Shown here: piece after piece, positions 26,888 through 35,710 of the stretch
How the letters are laid out: every line of letters begins with the position of its first letter
Numbering within the stretch: the stretch's first letter is position 1
NCBI RefSeq assembly: GCF_900116205.1
Contig: NZ_FOZS01000001.1
Coordinates: 1,364,001 to 1,428,000, forward strand
Source of the DNA: Halostagnicola kamekurae
GTDB taxonomy: Archaea > Halobacteriota > Halobacteria > Halobacteriales > Natrialbaceae
Reading direction: 5' to 3'
Length of the DNA stretch: 64,000 nucleotides
Translations under genes and position numbers: made by a program
The notes under the pieces: model-generated
Told to the model about the DNA's origin: nothing
Seen by the model: only the letters and a program-made list of their open reading frames with translations
Databases searched by the model: none

Positions 26888-27442
26888 CTATCGATCCGCT
26901 TCGCTTTCGGCGTGCGATTCTGTTCCCGGAACGTCTTCGTCCGTATTCTCCTCGAGCGCGCTCCTGATCGTATCGTACTCCTCGTCGCTATATACGATGA
27001 ATCGGACGTCCTCGAGCGCGTCCGGCCGATAGCTCGCCAGTTCGTCTCCGATTATCCGCGCGCCGTCCGCGAGATCGAATCCCGCGACCCCGCAGCCGAG
27101 GGCGGGGATCACGAGCGACTCGCAGGTGAGGTCGTCGGCGGCCTCGAGGCTGTTCCGGGTCGCATTCCGAACGCTCTCCGCGGTCGCCCGGCCGTCTCCG
27201 TAGTGGGGCATCGCGGCGGCGTGGATCACGTACTCGGCGTCGAGGTCGTAGGCGTCGGTCACGGCCGCGTCACCGAGGTCAACGGGACCGTTCGCTTTCG
27301 CTTCCTGGTTCAGTTCCTCGCCACCACCCCGACGCAGCGCGCCCGCGACGCCGGATCCCATCTCGAGGCTCGTCCCCGCGGCGTTGACCAGCGCGTCGGC
27401 TGATCGGCTCGCGATGTCTCCTTGAACGACGTCGAACTCCAT
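26888..27442 (-). CDS. Macro domain protein
   Basis: A 184-residue protein from ATG 27442 (MEFDVVQGDIASRSADALV NAA). The start DIxxxxxDALVNAA with GSGVAGAL, then IPALGCGVAGFD, are the ADP-ribose-binding loops of the macrodomain. A polar Glu/Ser tail of about 25 residues ends it. Probably an ADP-ribosyl or O-acetyl-ADP-ribose hydrolase. No partner DarT-like toxin gene is adjacent. Divergent from a 55-aa gene. Confidence 0.88.
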   Translation of the reverse strand: MEFDVVQGDIASRSADALVNAAGTSLEMGSGVAGALRRGGGEELNQEAKANGPVDLGDAAVTDAYDLDAEYVIHAAAMPHYGDGRATAESVRNATRNSLEAADDLTCESLVIPALGCGVAGFDLADGARIIGDELASYRPDALEDVRFIVYSDEEYDTIRSALEENTDEDVPGTESHAESEADR

Positions 27443-27536
27443 GCGTCGGACGTGGACCGCCACCCGCTTGAAAGTGAACCGCGCGAATCACGGCCGAACC
27501 GACCGCACTCTTAGGCCGACCAAAACCTTTTTAGAT

Positions 27537-27550
27537 TTAGGGTCGCCTAA
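27537..27550. promoter_or_regulatory. Palindromic operator-like site before the 55-aa gene
   Basis: TTAGG-GTCG-CCTAA is a perfect 5-4-5 inverted repeat placed about 10-23 bp before ATG 27560, just after a TATA-like TTTTTAGA. A related half, TTAGGCCGACC, is at 27511-27521. TTAGG...CCTAA resembles DtxR/IdeR/SirR-type metal-regulator boxes; binding over the transcription start would repress. Confidence 0.45.
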
Positions 27551-27559
27551 CTCCACGCG

Positions 27560-27727
27560 ATGGACGCCCCCGTTCCAGAACAGGATACTGACACCGAACG
27601 CGTCGAGGCAGAATCGGCGACGGTCATCTCATCTCACGAACCACGACCCGGCAAGCTAGTCGTCACCGAGCGAAACAATACGGACGGCTGGATCGCGAGC
27701 GATACAGCCGTCGATCTCGAGCCGTAG
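27560..27727 (+). CDS. Small haloarchaeal protein of unknown function (55 aa)
   Basis: ATG 27560 to TAG 27727, too short for a usual gene call. The peptide starts MDAPVPEQDTDTERVEAES and ends DGWIASDTAVDLEP, strongly acidic like haloarchaeal proteins, with a conserved-looking PRPGKLVVTERNN core. A TATA-like element about 30 bp upstream and a palindromic site support a leaderless gene. Possibly metal-regulated, given the site and nearby DpsA. Confidence 0.6.
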   Translation: MDAPVPEQDTDTERVEAESATVISSHEPRPGKLVVTERNNTDGWIASDTAVDLEP

Positions 27728-27888
27728 TTGATCGGTCGGTAGTTTCGGTCGATCGATACTGTCTCAATCGATACCGACGCCTCGGAAGGCTTCACCGACT
27801 GCTGAGTTCGGTTCTCTGTCTTACGGATACGATCGGCAACAAAAAGCGGCCGCAGATTCGACGACCGTTACGGGTTCTTCGCAGGCGT

Positions 27889-28434
27889 TTAGTGGGTCGC
27901 TTCTTCGAGGACCAGCGTGTCGTCCTCGAGGTAGTGCTCGAAGTGGTGGCCGTCGTCCTCGAGCTCGACCAGGATCTCCCGGAGGATCTCGGCCGTCGCG
28001 TAGTCGCCGAGGTTCTCTACGAGTTCGATGCTATCGCGCATCGACTCGATGATGTCTCCGTACATCTCGAGGTCGTTCTCGAACATCGTCCGGACGTCGT
28101 AGACGTCCTCGCCCTCGAACTCGACGGTCGCGCGCTCCTCGAGGTTCGTCGGCCCCGATACCGGAACGCCGCCGAGGGCCTGTGCGCGCTCTGCCATCTC
28201 GTCTGCGCCCTCTTCTGCGTGCTCGTAGGCTTCCTCGAGGAAGACGTGGAGGTCGAGGAACTCCGCACCCTCGACGACCCAGTGGTGTTTCTTGAGCTGG
28301 TGGTACAGGACGTACGCGTTCGCGAGTTCCGTATTCAACGCGTCGACGACCTGTTCGGCTTTCTCACGGTCAAGTCGAAGCTCGTTCTCCTCGACGTGAT
28401 CTGCCTGCTGTCGGACGGTCTTTTGGGTGCTCAT
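27889..28434 (-). CDS. dpsA: DNA-protecting ferritin-like protein (DpsA)
   Basis: A 181-residue protein from ATG 28434 (MSTQKTVRQQADHVEEN), almost the length of Halobacterium DpsA. LKKHHWVVEGAEFLDLHVFLEEAYEHAEEGADEMAER holds the Dps ferroxidase ligands across the dimer interface. It oxidises and stores iron and protects from peroxide. A TATA box (CTTTAAG, minus strand, near 28466) lies upstream, and a palindrome sits further up at 28491-28504. Confidence 0.95.
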   Translation of the reverse strand: MSTQKTVRQQADHVEENELRLDREKAEQVVDALNTELANAYVLYHQLKKHHWVVEGAEFLDLHVFLEEAYEHAEEGADEMAERAQALGGVPVSGPTNLEERATVEFEGEDVYDVRTMFENDLEMYGDIIESMRDSIELVENLGDYATAEILREILVELEDDGHHFEHYLEDDTLVLEEATH

Positions 28435-28490
28435 CTCGTTTCTACATACAGGAGCATTCCACTTAAAGCTTCCCCATGGAGAAAATATTC

Positions 28491-28504
28491 TTTGGGTAGC
28501 CAAA
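28491..28504. promoter_or_regulatory. Palindromic site upstream of dpsA
   Basis: TTTGG-GTAG-CCAAA, a 5-4-5 inverted repeat with the same geometry and central GG-N4-CC as the one at 27537-27550. It lies about 25 bp upstream of the dpsA TATA box, an activator-type position. An iron-responsive DtxR-family factor is a plausible binder; this is inference. Confidence 0.4.
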
Positions 28505-28646
28505 ACTAATGTTATCTATTGCCGAGCTATGGTTCGGGTGACTCCCTCTCGAGCGTGACTTCTCGGTTGGGCAGACTGTAACGGACAGATCGCCGTTTTT
28601 TCACGCTTGAGTAAATATTTTCAAGGTGGAGGTCCTAGAGGGAGGT

Positions 28647-30116
28647 ATGGAAACGAGGACAGCACAGCGGACGGAGCGGATTTACGTCGACGGCGAGTGG
28701 CTCGAGACCGGTGAGACGATTCCGGTCTCGGATCTCGCCGACGGTGGCACGTTCGCGAACGTCGCCGCAGCGGGGCCGGCCGAAGCGCGTAACGCACTCG
28801 CGGCCGCACACGAGGTGAAATCCACGATGCGCCAGACGACCGTCGTCGAGCGCGCCGAGTGGTGTGAAGCGATCGCCGAAGGGCTGCGCGAGCGCGAAGA
28901 GGAACTGGCCGAGATCATCGTTCGCGAGGCGGGCAAGCCAATCTCCTCGGCGCGCGGTGAGGTCGGCTCGGCCGCGGAACGATTCGACCGGGCCGCGGAG
29001 GAAGCCCGAAACATCGTGAGCAAAGGCGAGTTCCGCGAGGGCTCAACGGCGGGCCACGAGGGCTGGCAGGCAATCGTCAAACACGAGCCGATCGGCTCGG
29101 TCCTCTGTATCACGCCATACAACTACCCCCTCGCGACGACCGCGCTGCAGGTCGCGCCGGCGCTGGCGGCGGGCAACAGCGTGTTGCTCAAGCCCGCGAG
29201 CAAGACGCCGATCTCGGCCGCGATTCTCGCAGAGGTCATCGCGGACGTCGACGGCATTCCCGAGGGCGCGTTCAACTTTGTCCCCGGCGAGGCGAGCGTC
29301 ATCGGCGACATCCTCACTGGCGACGACCGCATCAACGCCATCGCGATGACCGGCTCGTCGGGCGCGGGCAAACACGTCGCGAACGAGAGCGGCATGGTCA
29401 ACCTCCACATGGAACTCGGCGGAAACGCCCCGGCCATCGTCTTCGACGACGCCGATCTCGAGGAGGTCGCCGGCGCCTGTACGTCGGGCTCGCTCAAGTA
29501 CGCCGGACAGCGCTGTTCGGCCGTCTCCCGCGTCCTCGTCGAGGAATCGGTCCACGATGACCTCGTCGAGCGCATCGACTACAACATGAGCACGTGGCAA
29601 GCTGGCGACCTCTTCGACGAGGACACCGCCTTCGGGCCGCTGATCTCCGAAGACCAGGCCGAGTGGGTCGAAGAACTCGTCGAGGACGCCGTCGAGAAGG
29701 GCGCGGATCTGGTCCGGGGCGGCACCAGAGAGGCACCCGACGGCGTTCCGGACGAACTCGGCAGCCAATTCTTCGAACCGACGCTGCTGGCGAACGTGCC
29801 CCACGACGCCAGGATCGTCGACGAAGAGCAGTTCGGTCCCGTTGCCGTCGTGACCACCTTCGAGGGCCGCGAGGAGGCCCTCGAGATCGCCAACGGCTCC
29901 GACCTCGCGCTCGACGCCGCCGTGTTCACGAGCGACTACAACCGCGCGATGGACGTCGCGGAGCGTGTCGACGCCGGCGGCGTTCGAATCAACGGCGCAC
30001 CGAGCCATGGACTTGGCGACGTGCCCTTCGGCGGCAACAAGGACTCTGGCATCGGCCGCGAAGGCCTCGACGCCTCGATCCACGAGATGATGCGCAAGAA
30101 GAGCATCGTGCTCTAG
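28647..30116 (+). CDS. Aldehyde dehydrogenase family protein (GapN/lactaldehyde dehydrogenase-like)
   Basis: A 489-residue ALDH from ATG 28647. PYNYPL (158-161 core), KPASKTP, MTGSSGAGK, MELGGNAP (Glu256) and the catalytic GQRCSAV (Cys290) are all present, with GDVPFGGNKDSGIGREG near the end. The motif style resembles archaeal non-phosphorylating glyceraldehyde-3-phosphate and lactaldehyde dehydrogenases; substrate unproven. A TATA-like TAAATATTT lies about 30 bp upstream. Confidence 0.88.
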   Translation: METRTAQRTERIYVDGEWLETGETIPVSDLADGGTFANVAAAGPAEARNALAAAHEVKSTMRQTTVVERAEWCEAIAEGLREREEELAEIIVREAGKPISSARGEVGSAAERFDRAAEEARNIVSKGEFREGSTAGHEGWQAIVKHEPIGSVLCITPYNYPLATTALQVAPALAAGNSVLLKPASKTPISAAILAEVIADVDGIPEGAFNFVPGEASVIGDILTGDDRINAIAMTGSSGAGKHVANESGMVNLHMELGGNAPAIVFDDADLEEVAGACTSGSLKYAGQRCSAVSRVLVEESVHDDLVERIDYNMSTWQAGDLFDEDTAFGPLISEDQAEWVEELVEDAVEKGADLVRGGTREAPDGVPDELGSQFFEPTLLANVPHDARIVDEEQFGPVAVVTTFEGREEALEIANGSDLALDAAVFTSDYNRAMDVAERVDAGGVRINGAPSHGLGDVPFGGNKDSGIGREGLDASIHEMMRKKSIVL

Positions 30117-30462
30117 ATCGGCTCAATTCCCACTACAACGCCGCTGTCGCTGTCTTTTCTCGAGGGATGTTCCGATCCTGATCGGTATCGCTATCAATTG
30201 CAACCGAAATTATGCCTCCTTGGCGCGCGCTGGTGGGTCGCTCGCGGCCCACCGAAGCCGCGCGAGGGCGGCGGTGAACGCGAGGGCTGAACGAGAAGTG
30301 AAGCCCTCAAACGAGTGAACCGCCGCGGCTGGGGAGGACGAGGCTGGGAAGAGAGAGGCTGTAGGCAGGGCTTTCAGAAGTGTTCGGTTCGAATGAAGCC
30401 GTTGAACCACATCGGCTCGAGAAGCCCAGACCGCCACCGAATACCGCTCGAGTCCGCCGAAT
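30117..30462. other. Intergenic region, no gene seen
   Basis: About 345 bp between two convergent genes (aldehyde dehydrogenase and purD). A hairpin-capable GGTGGG...CCCACC lies near 30232-30253. I see no coding frame, tRNA or repeat family. Confidence 0.5.
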
Positions 30463-31755
30463 CTACTCGTTTCGAAGTTCGGCAACGTGGTCGATTCGCT
30501 GTTGAACCAGCGCGGCCTTGCCGATGTCGTGGCGCATGTGCAGCCCTTCCTCGCCGGCGACGGCGAGTGCGTCCTCTGCGATTTCCTCCGCTTCACTGAT
30601 CGAGTCTGCGACACCGACGAGCGCGAACGACCGCGAGGTCGTCGTGTAGATGCCGTCGTCTCGTTCGTCCACGCTGGCGTAGTACAGCAGGGCGTCGCCG
30701 GCGCTCTCTTCGTCGACCTGCACTCTGGCTCCGGCGGACGGATCCGTGGGGTAGCCCTCCGGAACCGCGTACTTACAGACCGTCGCCTGCTCGGCGAACT
30801 CGAGTGCCGGCGGCTCGTCGCCGTCTCGAGCGGCCACGAGCACGTCGAGCAAGTCGGTCTCGAGCACCGGCAGGGTGTTCATCGCCTCCGGGTCGCCGAA
30901 GCGAGCGTTGAACTCGATGACCTTCGGCCCCTCGGCGGTCAGCATGAACTGGCCGTAGAGGATGCCCCGATAGTCCTCGAGGGCGTCGACCGTCGCCTCG
31001 ATGATCTCGACGGCGTCGGCGTAGTCGCCCTCGGTCATGAACGGTAGTTCGAACGTCGCGTCGGTGTAGGACCCCATCCCGCCGGTGTTCGGCCCCTCGT
31101 CGCCCTCGTAGGCGCGCTTGTGGTCCTGGACCGCCGGCGCGGTCTCGAGGCCGCCGTTGGCGACGAACGCCTGGACGGTGAACTCCTCGCCGATCAGCCG
31201 CTCCTCGAGGACGATCCTGTCGTACTCCGACTCGCGGATGTATTCCTTGCCCTCCTCGGGAGTCACTTGATCGCCGATGACTTTCACGCCCTTTCCGCCC
31301 GTGAGCCCGGCGGGTTTGATCGCGAGGTCGCCGTCGTACTCGTCGATGAATTCACACGCGGCGTCCATGTCCTCAAACGTCTCGAAGTCGGGACAGCCGG
31401 GGATGTCGTTGTCCGCCATGAACCGGCGCTGGAACGCTTTGTCCGTCTCGATTTTCGCGTCGGCTCGCTTCGGTCCGAAGGCGTAGACGCCCGCGTCCTC
31501 GAGCGCGTCCGAGACGCCCGCGTCGAGGGGCGCTTCGGGACCCACGACGGCGATGGTGGCCTCGATCTCCTCGGCGTACTCCGCGACCGCCGCCGGATCG
31601 GTCGTCTCGAGCGTTTCGAACTCGGCCGCGAGCCGAGCGATACCCGGATTCTTGTTCCCCGCGCAGGCGGAGAGCTTCGCCTCGCTTTCCGCGAGTTCGC
31701 GAGCGATCGCGTGTTCGCGCCCGCCGCCGCCGATCAGCAACACGTGTTCGCGCAT
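30463..31755 (-). CDS. purD: Phosphoribosylamine-glycine ligase (GAR synthetase)
   Basis: A 430-residue ATP-grasp enzyme from ATG 31755 (MREHVLLIGGGGREHA). It has VVGPEAPLDAG, KPAGLTGGKGVKV, EEFTVQAFV, PNTGGMGSYT and EFNARFGDPE, all typical PurD. It makes GAR in step two of purine synthesis. Complete, normal length. Confidence 0.96.
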   Translation of the reverse strand: MREHVLLIGGGGREHAIARELAESEAKLSACAGNKNPGIARLAAEFETLETTDPAAVAEYAEEIEATIAVVGPEAPLDAGVSDALEDAGVYAFGPKRADAKIETDKAFQRRFMADNDIPGCPDFETFEDMDAACEFIDEYDGDLAIKPAGLTGGKGVKVIGDQVTPEEGKEYIRESEYDRIVLEERLIGEEFTVQAFVANGGLETAPAVQDHKRAYEGDEGPNTGGMGSYTDATFELPFMTEGDYADAVEIIEATVDALEDYRGILYGQFMLTAEGPKVIEFNARFGDPEAMNTLPVLETDLLDVLVAARDGDEPPALEFAEQATVCKYAVPEGYPTDPSAGARVQVDEESAGDALLYYASVDERDDGIYTTTSRSFALVGVADSISEAEEIAEDALAVAGEEGLHMRHDIGKAALVQQRIDHVAELRNE

Positions 31756-31959
31756 GTTCGATAGCCGGACGCACGAACCTGTAAGCGTTGCTCTTTTCGC
31801 GGCGTCGATATCGACACGTTTGTGCACAATCCGGCCGGCGGCGCGTACGCCACGACCGGCAGCGTTTCGCGGGGCGGTGTCAGCCGCGATCGGATCGAGC
31901 GCTGTGACAATCACAATCTACTAACAACATCGTCGCGTATTCGCGCTCGTGATGCGCGT

Positions 31960-32643
31960 ATGAGCCGGTGGAAGCGTGACTTCGCGAGCGGACTCATCGT
32001 CCTCGGTCCGATCCTCGCGACCCTGTTCATCTGTTACGTGCTGTATTCGTTCATTGCGAACCTCCTACCCGCCGTCCTGATCAACGCGGAGTTCCTCGAA
32101 GGATTCTTCCCGACTGTCGGGGAGCCGGCCCGGAGAGAACTCGCGCGCTTCCTGCGAGTCGTGGTCTTTCTGTCGCTCCTCGCCGCCCTGATGATCGTCG
32201 TCGGCCCGCTGGTCAGAACGAAACTCGGAGCGCTGTTCGAGGACTTTGTCGATTACGGAGCCAATCGCGTTCCGGGCCTGCGGCTGGTCTACAACGCGTC
32301 GAAGACTGCGACGGAAACGACCGTCGGCGAGAACGACGCGTTGCAGACGCCGGTCAAAGTCGAGACGTGGAAGGGGGCCCGCATGACGGCGTTCAAAACG
32401 GGCCGGACCACCGAAAGCGGGAAGATGCGACTCTTCGTTCCGACGTCGCCGAACATCGCGAGCGGCTTCGTCGTCGAGGTCTCGCCGGAGCAGGTGACGA
32501 CGCTCGACGAATCCCTCGAATCGGCGCTCACTCGAGTCGTCAGCGCCGGCTTCGGGGACGCCGACAGCGCCGATACGAAACTCCGGGAGGGGACCGAGAT
32601 CAGAGTTATAGACGAGATGAACATGGAACGAGACGAGAAGTGA
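31960..32643 (+). CDS. DUF502 family membrane protein
   Basis: A 227-residue protein from ATG 31960 (MSRWKRDFASGLIVLGPILA). Two membrane helices (about 9-35 and 58-85) precede a soluble domain with VPGLRLVYNASKTATET, FVPTSPNIASGFVVEV and TRVVSAGFG, the DUF502 signature. Widespread in haloarchaea and some bacteria; function unknown. Confidence 0.88.
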   Translation: MSRWKRDFASGLIVLGPILATLFICYVLYSFIANLLPAVLINAEFLEGFFPTVGEPARRELARFLRVVVFLSLLAALMIVVGPLVRTKLGALFEDFVDYGANRVPGLRLVYNASKTATETTVGENDALQTPVKVETWKGARMTAFKTGRTTESGKMRLFVPTSPNIASGFVVEVSPEQVTTLDESLESALTRVVSAGFGDADSADTKLREGTEIRVIDEMNMERDEK

Positions 32644-32742
32644 GCGGCGGCGCGGTATCGAGCGTGAGCGGTGTTACGACGACGAGTGGTGGAGGATAGC
32701 AACACCCTATGCCGGCCGACTCGCGGTATCCCCTCGGCCGAC

Positions 32743-35517
32743 CTACGCGAAAAACAGCGGCGGCCGTCGCTGGTCGTCGCGCTCGTCCGAACCCGCGCCG
32801 GATTCGACGGCCTCGCCCGAACCGGCGTGGTCGGGACTCTCACTCGAGTCGCCAGCAGCGTCGAGAAGCCGATCGAGCACGTCGATCGCCGCACCGCGGT
32901 GTAAGGGCTGGTTGTCGTTCCCGCACTGTTCGTCCATCACGCAGGCTGGACAGCCGTCGATTCGCCCGCACTCGCAATCTGCGATGTGTTCGCGGGCACG
33001 GCGTGCGATCCGCTCGAAATTCTCGTAGATCGAGCGCGAGAAGCCCAGGCCGCCCTCGATCCCGTCGTAGATGAACCAGCCGCTCGAGGGCGTCTCCTCG
33101 AGACGGGCCGCGGTCGCCCGAACCGTCGCCTGCGCCGCGGCGAGGTTCTTCGGTTCGTCGTCGATCGACGCGCCCGCGTGGGCGACTTCGGACGTGGAAA
33201 CAGACCGGTCGTCCGCCGCCTCGGGATCGAGGTGCGAGTCGATCGTCAGCGTCGCGAGCCCACCGAGATCGCGTTTGTCGACCATGAGCTCAAGCGGCGC
33301 GACGCCGATCGTGGCGTGTTCTGCCGCGTGGAGCCCGGCGGCGTAGCCCAGATGCGGGCTGTCGGCGAGCTCCGAGTCGAGCCCGGGGACCGCGAAGTCG
33401 CGATACTTCTCGACGAGTTGCCGTTCGGTCCTCCTGGGGACCTCGAGCCAACAGAGTTGTGTCTCCATCGAGAGCGGCGGGTTATCTGTCGGGACGCCCT
33501 GCGCCCGGCGCTTGCCCCCGTGGACCCCCACCTCGTCGTAAGTGCCGTGGTAGACCAGCACCCGGCCGCGTCCGTAGTGAAGCGTAAAGTCGCCGACGTC
33601 GCGGCTCTCTTCGGACACCGCGTCCAGCACCGTCACGTCGCTTCGCGTGACCGTGTAGTAGTCCACGTCCGTCGGCCGCACCGTGACGTGCGGGGTGGGC
33701 CCGCTGTGGACCACCTCGGTGACCTCGTACTGGCGGCCCTCGTGGAGTCTGACGGCCCCTTCGTGGAAGTCCCTGTAGACGCGTTCGCGCGCGAGCGGTT
33801 CCATCTCCGGATCGTGCGCCTCGTCGACGTCGGCGGCGAGTCGAACCTCGTACTCCTCGCCGCGAGTCGCGTAGAGCGAGATCGTCGACTGCGGACGAGG
33901 CGGCCCGCAGTAGGAGACGCCCGTCTCGAGCGCGCCGGTCACTTTCCCCGCCCGCCGCCACATCTCGAGGCCGCGCTCGAGCCGACCCCGATCGGCGAAC
34001 GACCCGACGTCCTCTTCGGCGATCGCGAGTTCGTCCGCCGCACACAGCAGGTGCTGGGCGAAGACGGCGTCGTTTTCGACGTCCGCGACGGCGTCCTCGA
34101 CGTCGCTCTCGAGCAGGAACTCGGGATTCGAGACGACGTACTGATCGAGCGTCCGGTGTTCGGCGACGAGAACGGAGAGCGCTCGATCCGTTCCCCGCCC
34201 CGCGCGGCCGATCTGCTGCCAGAACGACTGGCGCTGGCCGGGATAGCCCATCTGGACCGTCGCGTCGATCTCGCCGACGTTGATCCCGAGTTCGAGGGCG
34301 TTCGTCGAGGCGACGCCGTCGAGCAGCCCGTTCTTTAGCTGGTGTTCGGTCCCGTGGCGTTTCGGCCTCGAGTGGCCCGCGTGGTAGGGCTCGATGGCGC
34401 TGCCCCGTTCGGGATCCGCGTAGTACCGGCTGCGATCGGTCCGGTGCTTGCTCGCTCGCTTGACCGAGAGCTCGGCGAGCTTTCTCGAGGGCGTAAACAG
34501 GAGCGTCTGGGCGTCGTGATACGCGAGGTGCGAGAGGAGTTTCGGGGCCTCGACGGTCGCCGGAACGCGCTCGAGGACGCCCGACTCGGAGTCGGACGCG
34601 TCGTCGGTGTCGGGAACGGCGTCAACGTCCGCACTGTCCTCCGGACCGTCGGTTTCGTCCTCGCGCGCTCGAGGCGGCGGGTTCCAGAGGACGATGTCGC
34701 GCGGGCCGCGCGGCGAGCCGTCTTCGTCCACGACCGTCACCGGCTCGTCGACCAGCGTCTCGGAGTGTTCTCTGGGATTGCCGATCGTCGCGCTCGTCAG
34801 GGCGAACTGCGGCTCCGAGCCGTAGTACTCGAGAACCCGTCGAAGCCGTCGGAGGATCCACGCGACGTGCATGCCGTGGACGCCCGTGTAGGTGTGAGAT
34901 TCGTCGATGACGACGAGGTCACACGCCGAGAAGAATCTCGCCCAGCGGTCGTGGTCGTGGAGGTACGTGTTCACCCCCGCGAAGTTCGATATGATGACGT
35001 CCGCCTCCTCGCGGATCTGCCGTCGCTCGGTCCCGCGTTCGGTGTCTCCGTCGTAGACCCGCACCGTGATGTCGAGTCCCAACTGGTCGTAGAAGTCGTT
35101 GAGTTCGCGCTCCTGATCCCGTGAGAGGGCCTTCGTCGGGTAGAGGACGTACGCAGTCGAATCGGTCGGTTCGGAACCCGTCGGCTCGCTCTGGGCCTCG
35201 AGATAGTTCCGGGCGATCTGGAGCGCGTAGATCCGGGTCTTGCCCGAGGACGTACTCGTCGCCACGCAGACGTTCTCGCCGCGCTCGAGCGCCTCGAGGG
35301 CCTCGGCCTGGTGCGTGTAGCAGTCGTTCTCGAGCGGCGCTGCGAGTTCGGGTCGCAGGAGGTCGTCGTTCGGGACCGTCTCCGGGTCACGACCCGGCCG
35401 CTCGAGGACGGTTGCGTCCGCCGAGTCGCGATATCGCGGGAACGTCTCGCGGACATCGTCGCCCGTTACCGCCCCGTCGATACGCGTCTCGTCTGTTCTG
35501 CGTGTGGAATTCGTCAT
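32743..35517 (-). CDS. DEAD/DEAH helicase with C-terminal DUF1998/MZB zinc domain (YprA/MrfA/Hrq1 family)
   Basis: Start taken at MTNSTRR (35517); another ATG lies at 35529. About 924 residues. ATSTSSGKTR (Walker A, Lys93), a DESH box, TSATIGNP, SVKRASKHRT region, and QQIGRAGRG (motif VI) define an SF2 helicase. The C-terminal CECGRIDGCPACVMDEQCGN gives the four-Cys MZB/DUF1998 zinc site of MrfA and Hrq1. MrfA is a 3'-5' helicase for mitomycin-type damage in Bacillus. The next gene upstream encodes an exonuclease like MrfB. Confidence 0.92.
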   Translation of the reverse strand: MTNSTRRTDETRIDGAVTGDDVRETFPRYRDSADATVLERPGRDPETVPNDDLLRPELAAPLENDCYTHQAEALEALERGENVCVATSTSSGKTRIYALQIARNYLEAQSEPTGSEPTDSTAYVLYPTKALSRDQERELNDFYDQLGLDITVRVYDGDTERGTERRQIREEADVIISNFAGVNTYLHDHDRWARFFSACDLVVIDESHTYTGVHGMHVAWILRRLRRVLEYYGSEPQFALTSATIGNPREHSETLVDEPVTVVDEDGSPRGPRDIVLWNPPPRAREDETDGPEDSADVDAVPDTDDASDSESGVLERVPATVEAPKLLSHLAYHDAQTLLFTPSRKLAELSVKRASKHRTDRSRYYADPERGSAIEPYHAGHSRPKRHGTEHQLKNGLLDGVASTNALELGINVGEIDATVQMGYPGQRQSFWQQIGRAGRGTDRALSVLVAEHRTLDQYVVSNPEFLLESDVEDAVADVENDAVFAQHLLCAADELAIAEEDVGSFADRGRLERGLEMWRRAGKVTGALETGVSYCGPPRPQSTISLYATRGEEYEVRLAADVDEAHDPEMEPLARERVYRDFHEGAVRLHEGRQYEVTEVVHSGPTPHVTVRPTDVDYYTVTRSDVTVLDAVSEESRDVGDFTLHYGRGRVLVYHGTYDEVGVHGGKRRAQGVPTDNPPLSMETQLCWLEVPRRTERQLVEKYRDFAVPGLDSELADSPHLGYAAGLHAAEHATIGVAPLELMVDKRDLGGLATLTIDSHLDPEAADDRSVSTSEVAHAGASIDDEPKNLAAAQATVRATAARLEETPSSGWFIYDGIEGGLGFSRSIYENFERIARRAREHIADCECGRIDGCPACVMDEQCGNDNQPLHRGAAIDVLDRLLDAAGDSSESPDHAGSGEAVESGAGSDERDDQRRPPLFFA

Positions 35518-35710
35518 TTGGCTTCCCACCGTCCTTTAGCTCCCCGCTGTCCTCGAGTTTCGTCTCTCCACCGCCATGGATCGATATCTCCCGATCGCGC
35601 TCGAGCCGCTCTGGCACGCGACGTTCGATACGATTCTGACAATCGCGTTCGGTCCGCCCCTAACGATCGCGTTCGATCCGTCCCCGACGCTCGTGTCTTC
35701 GTAGTTCTCA

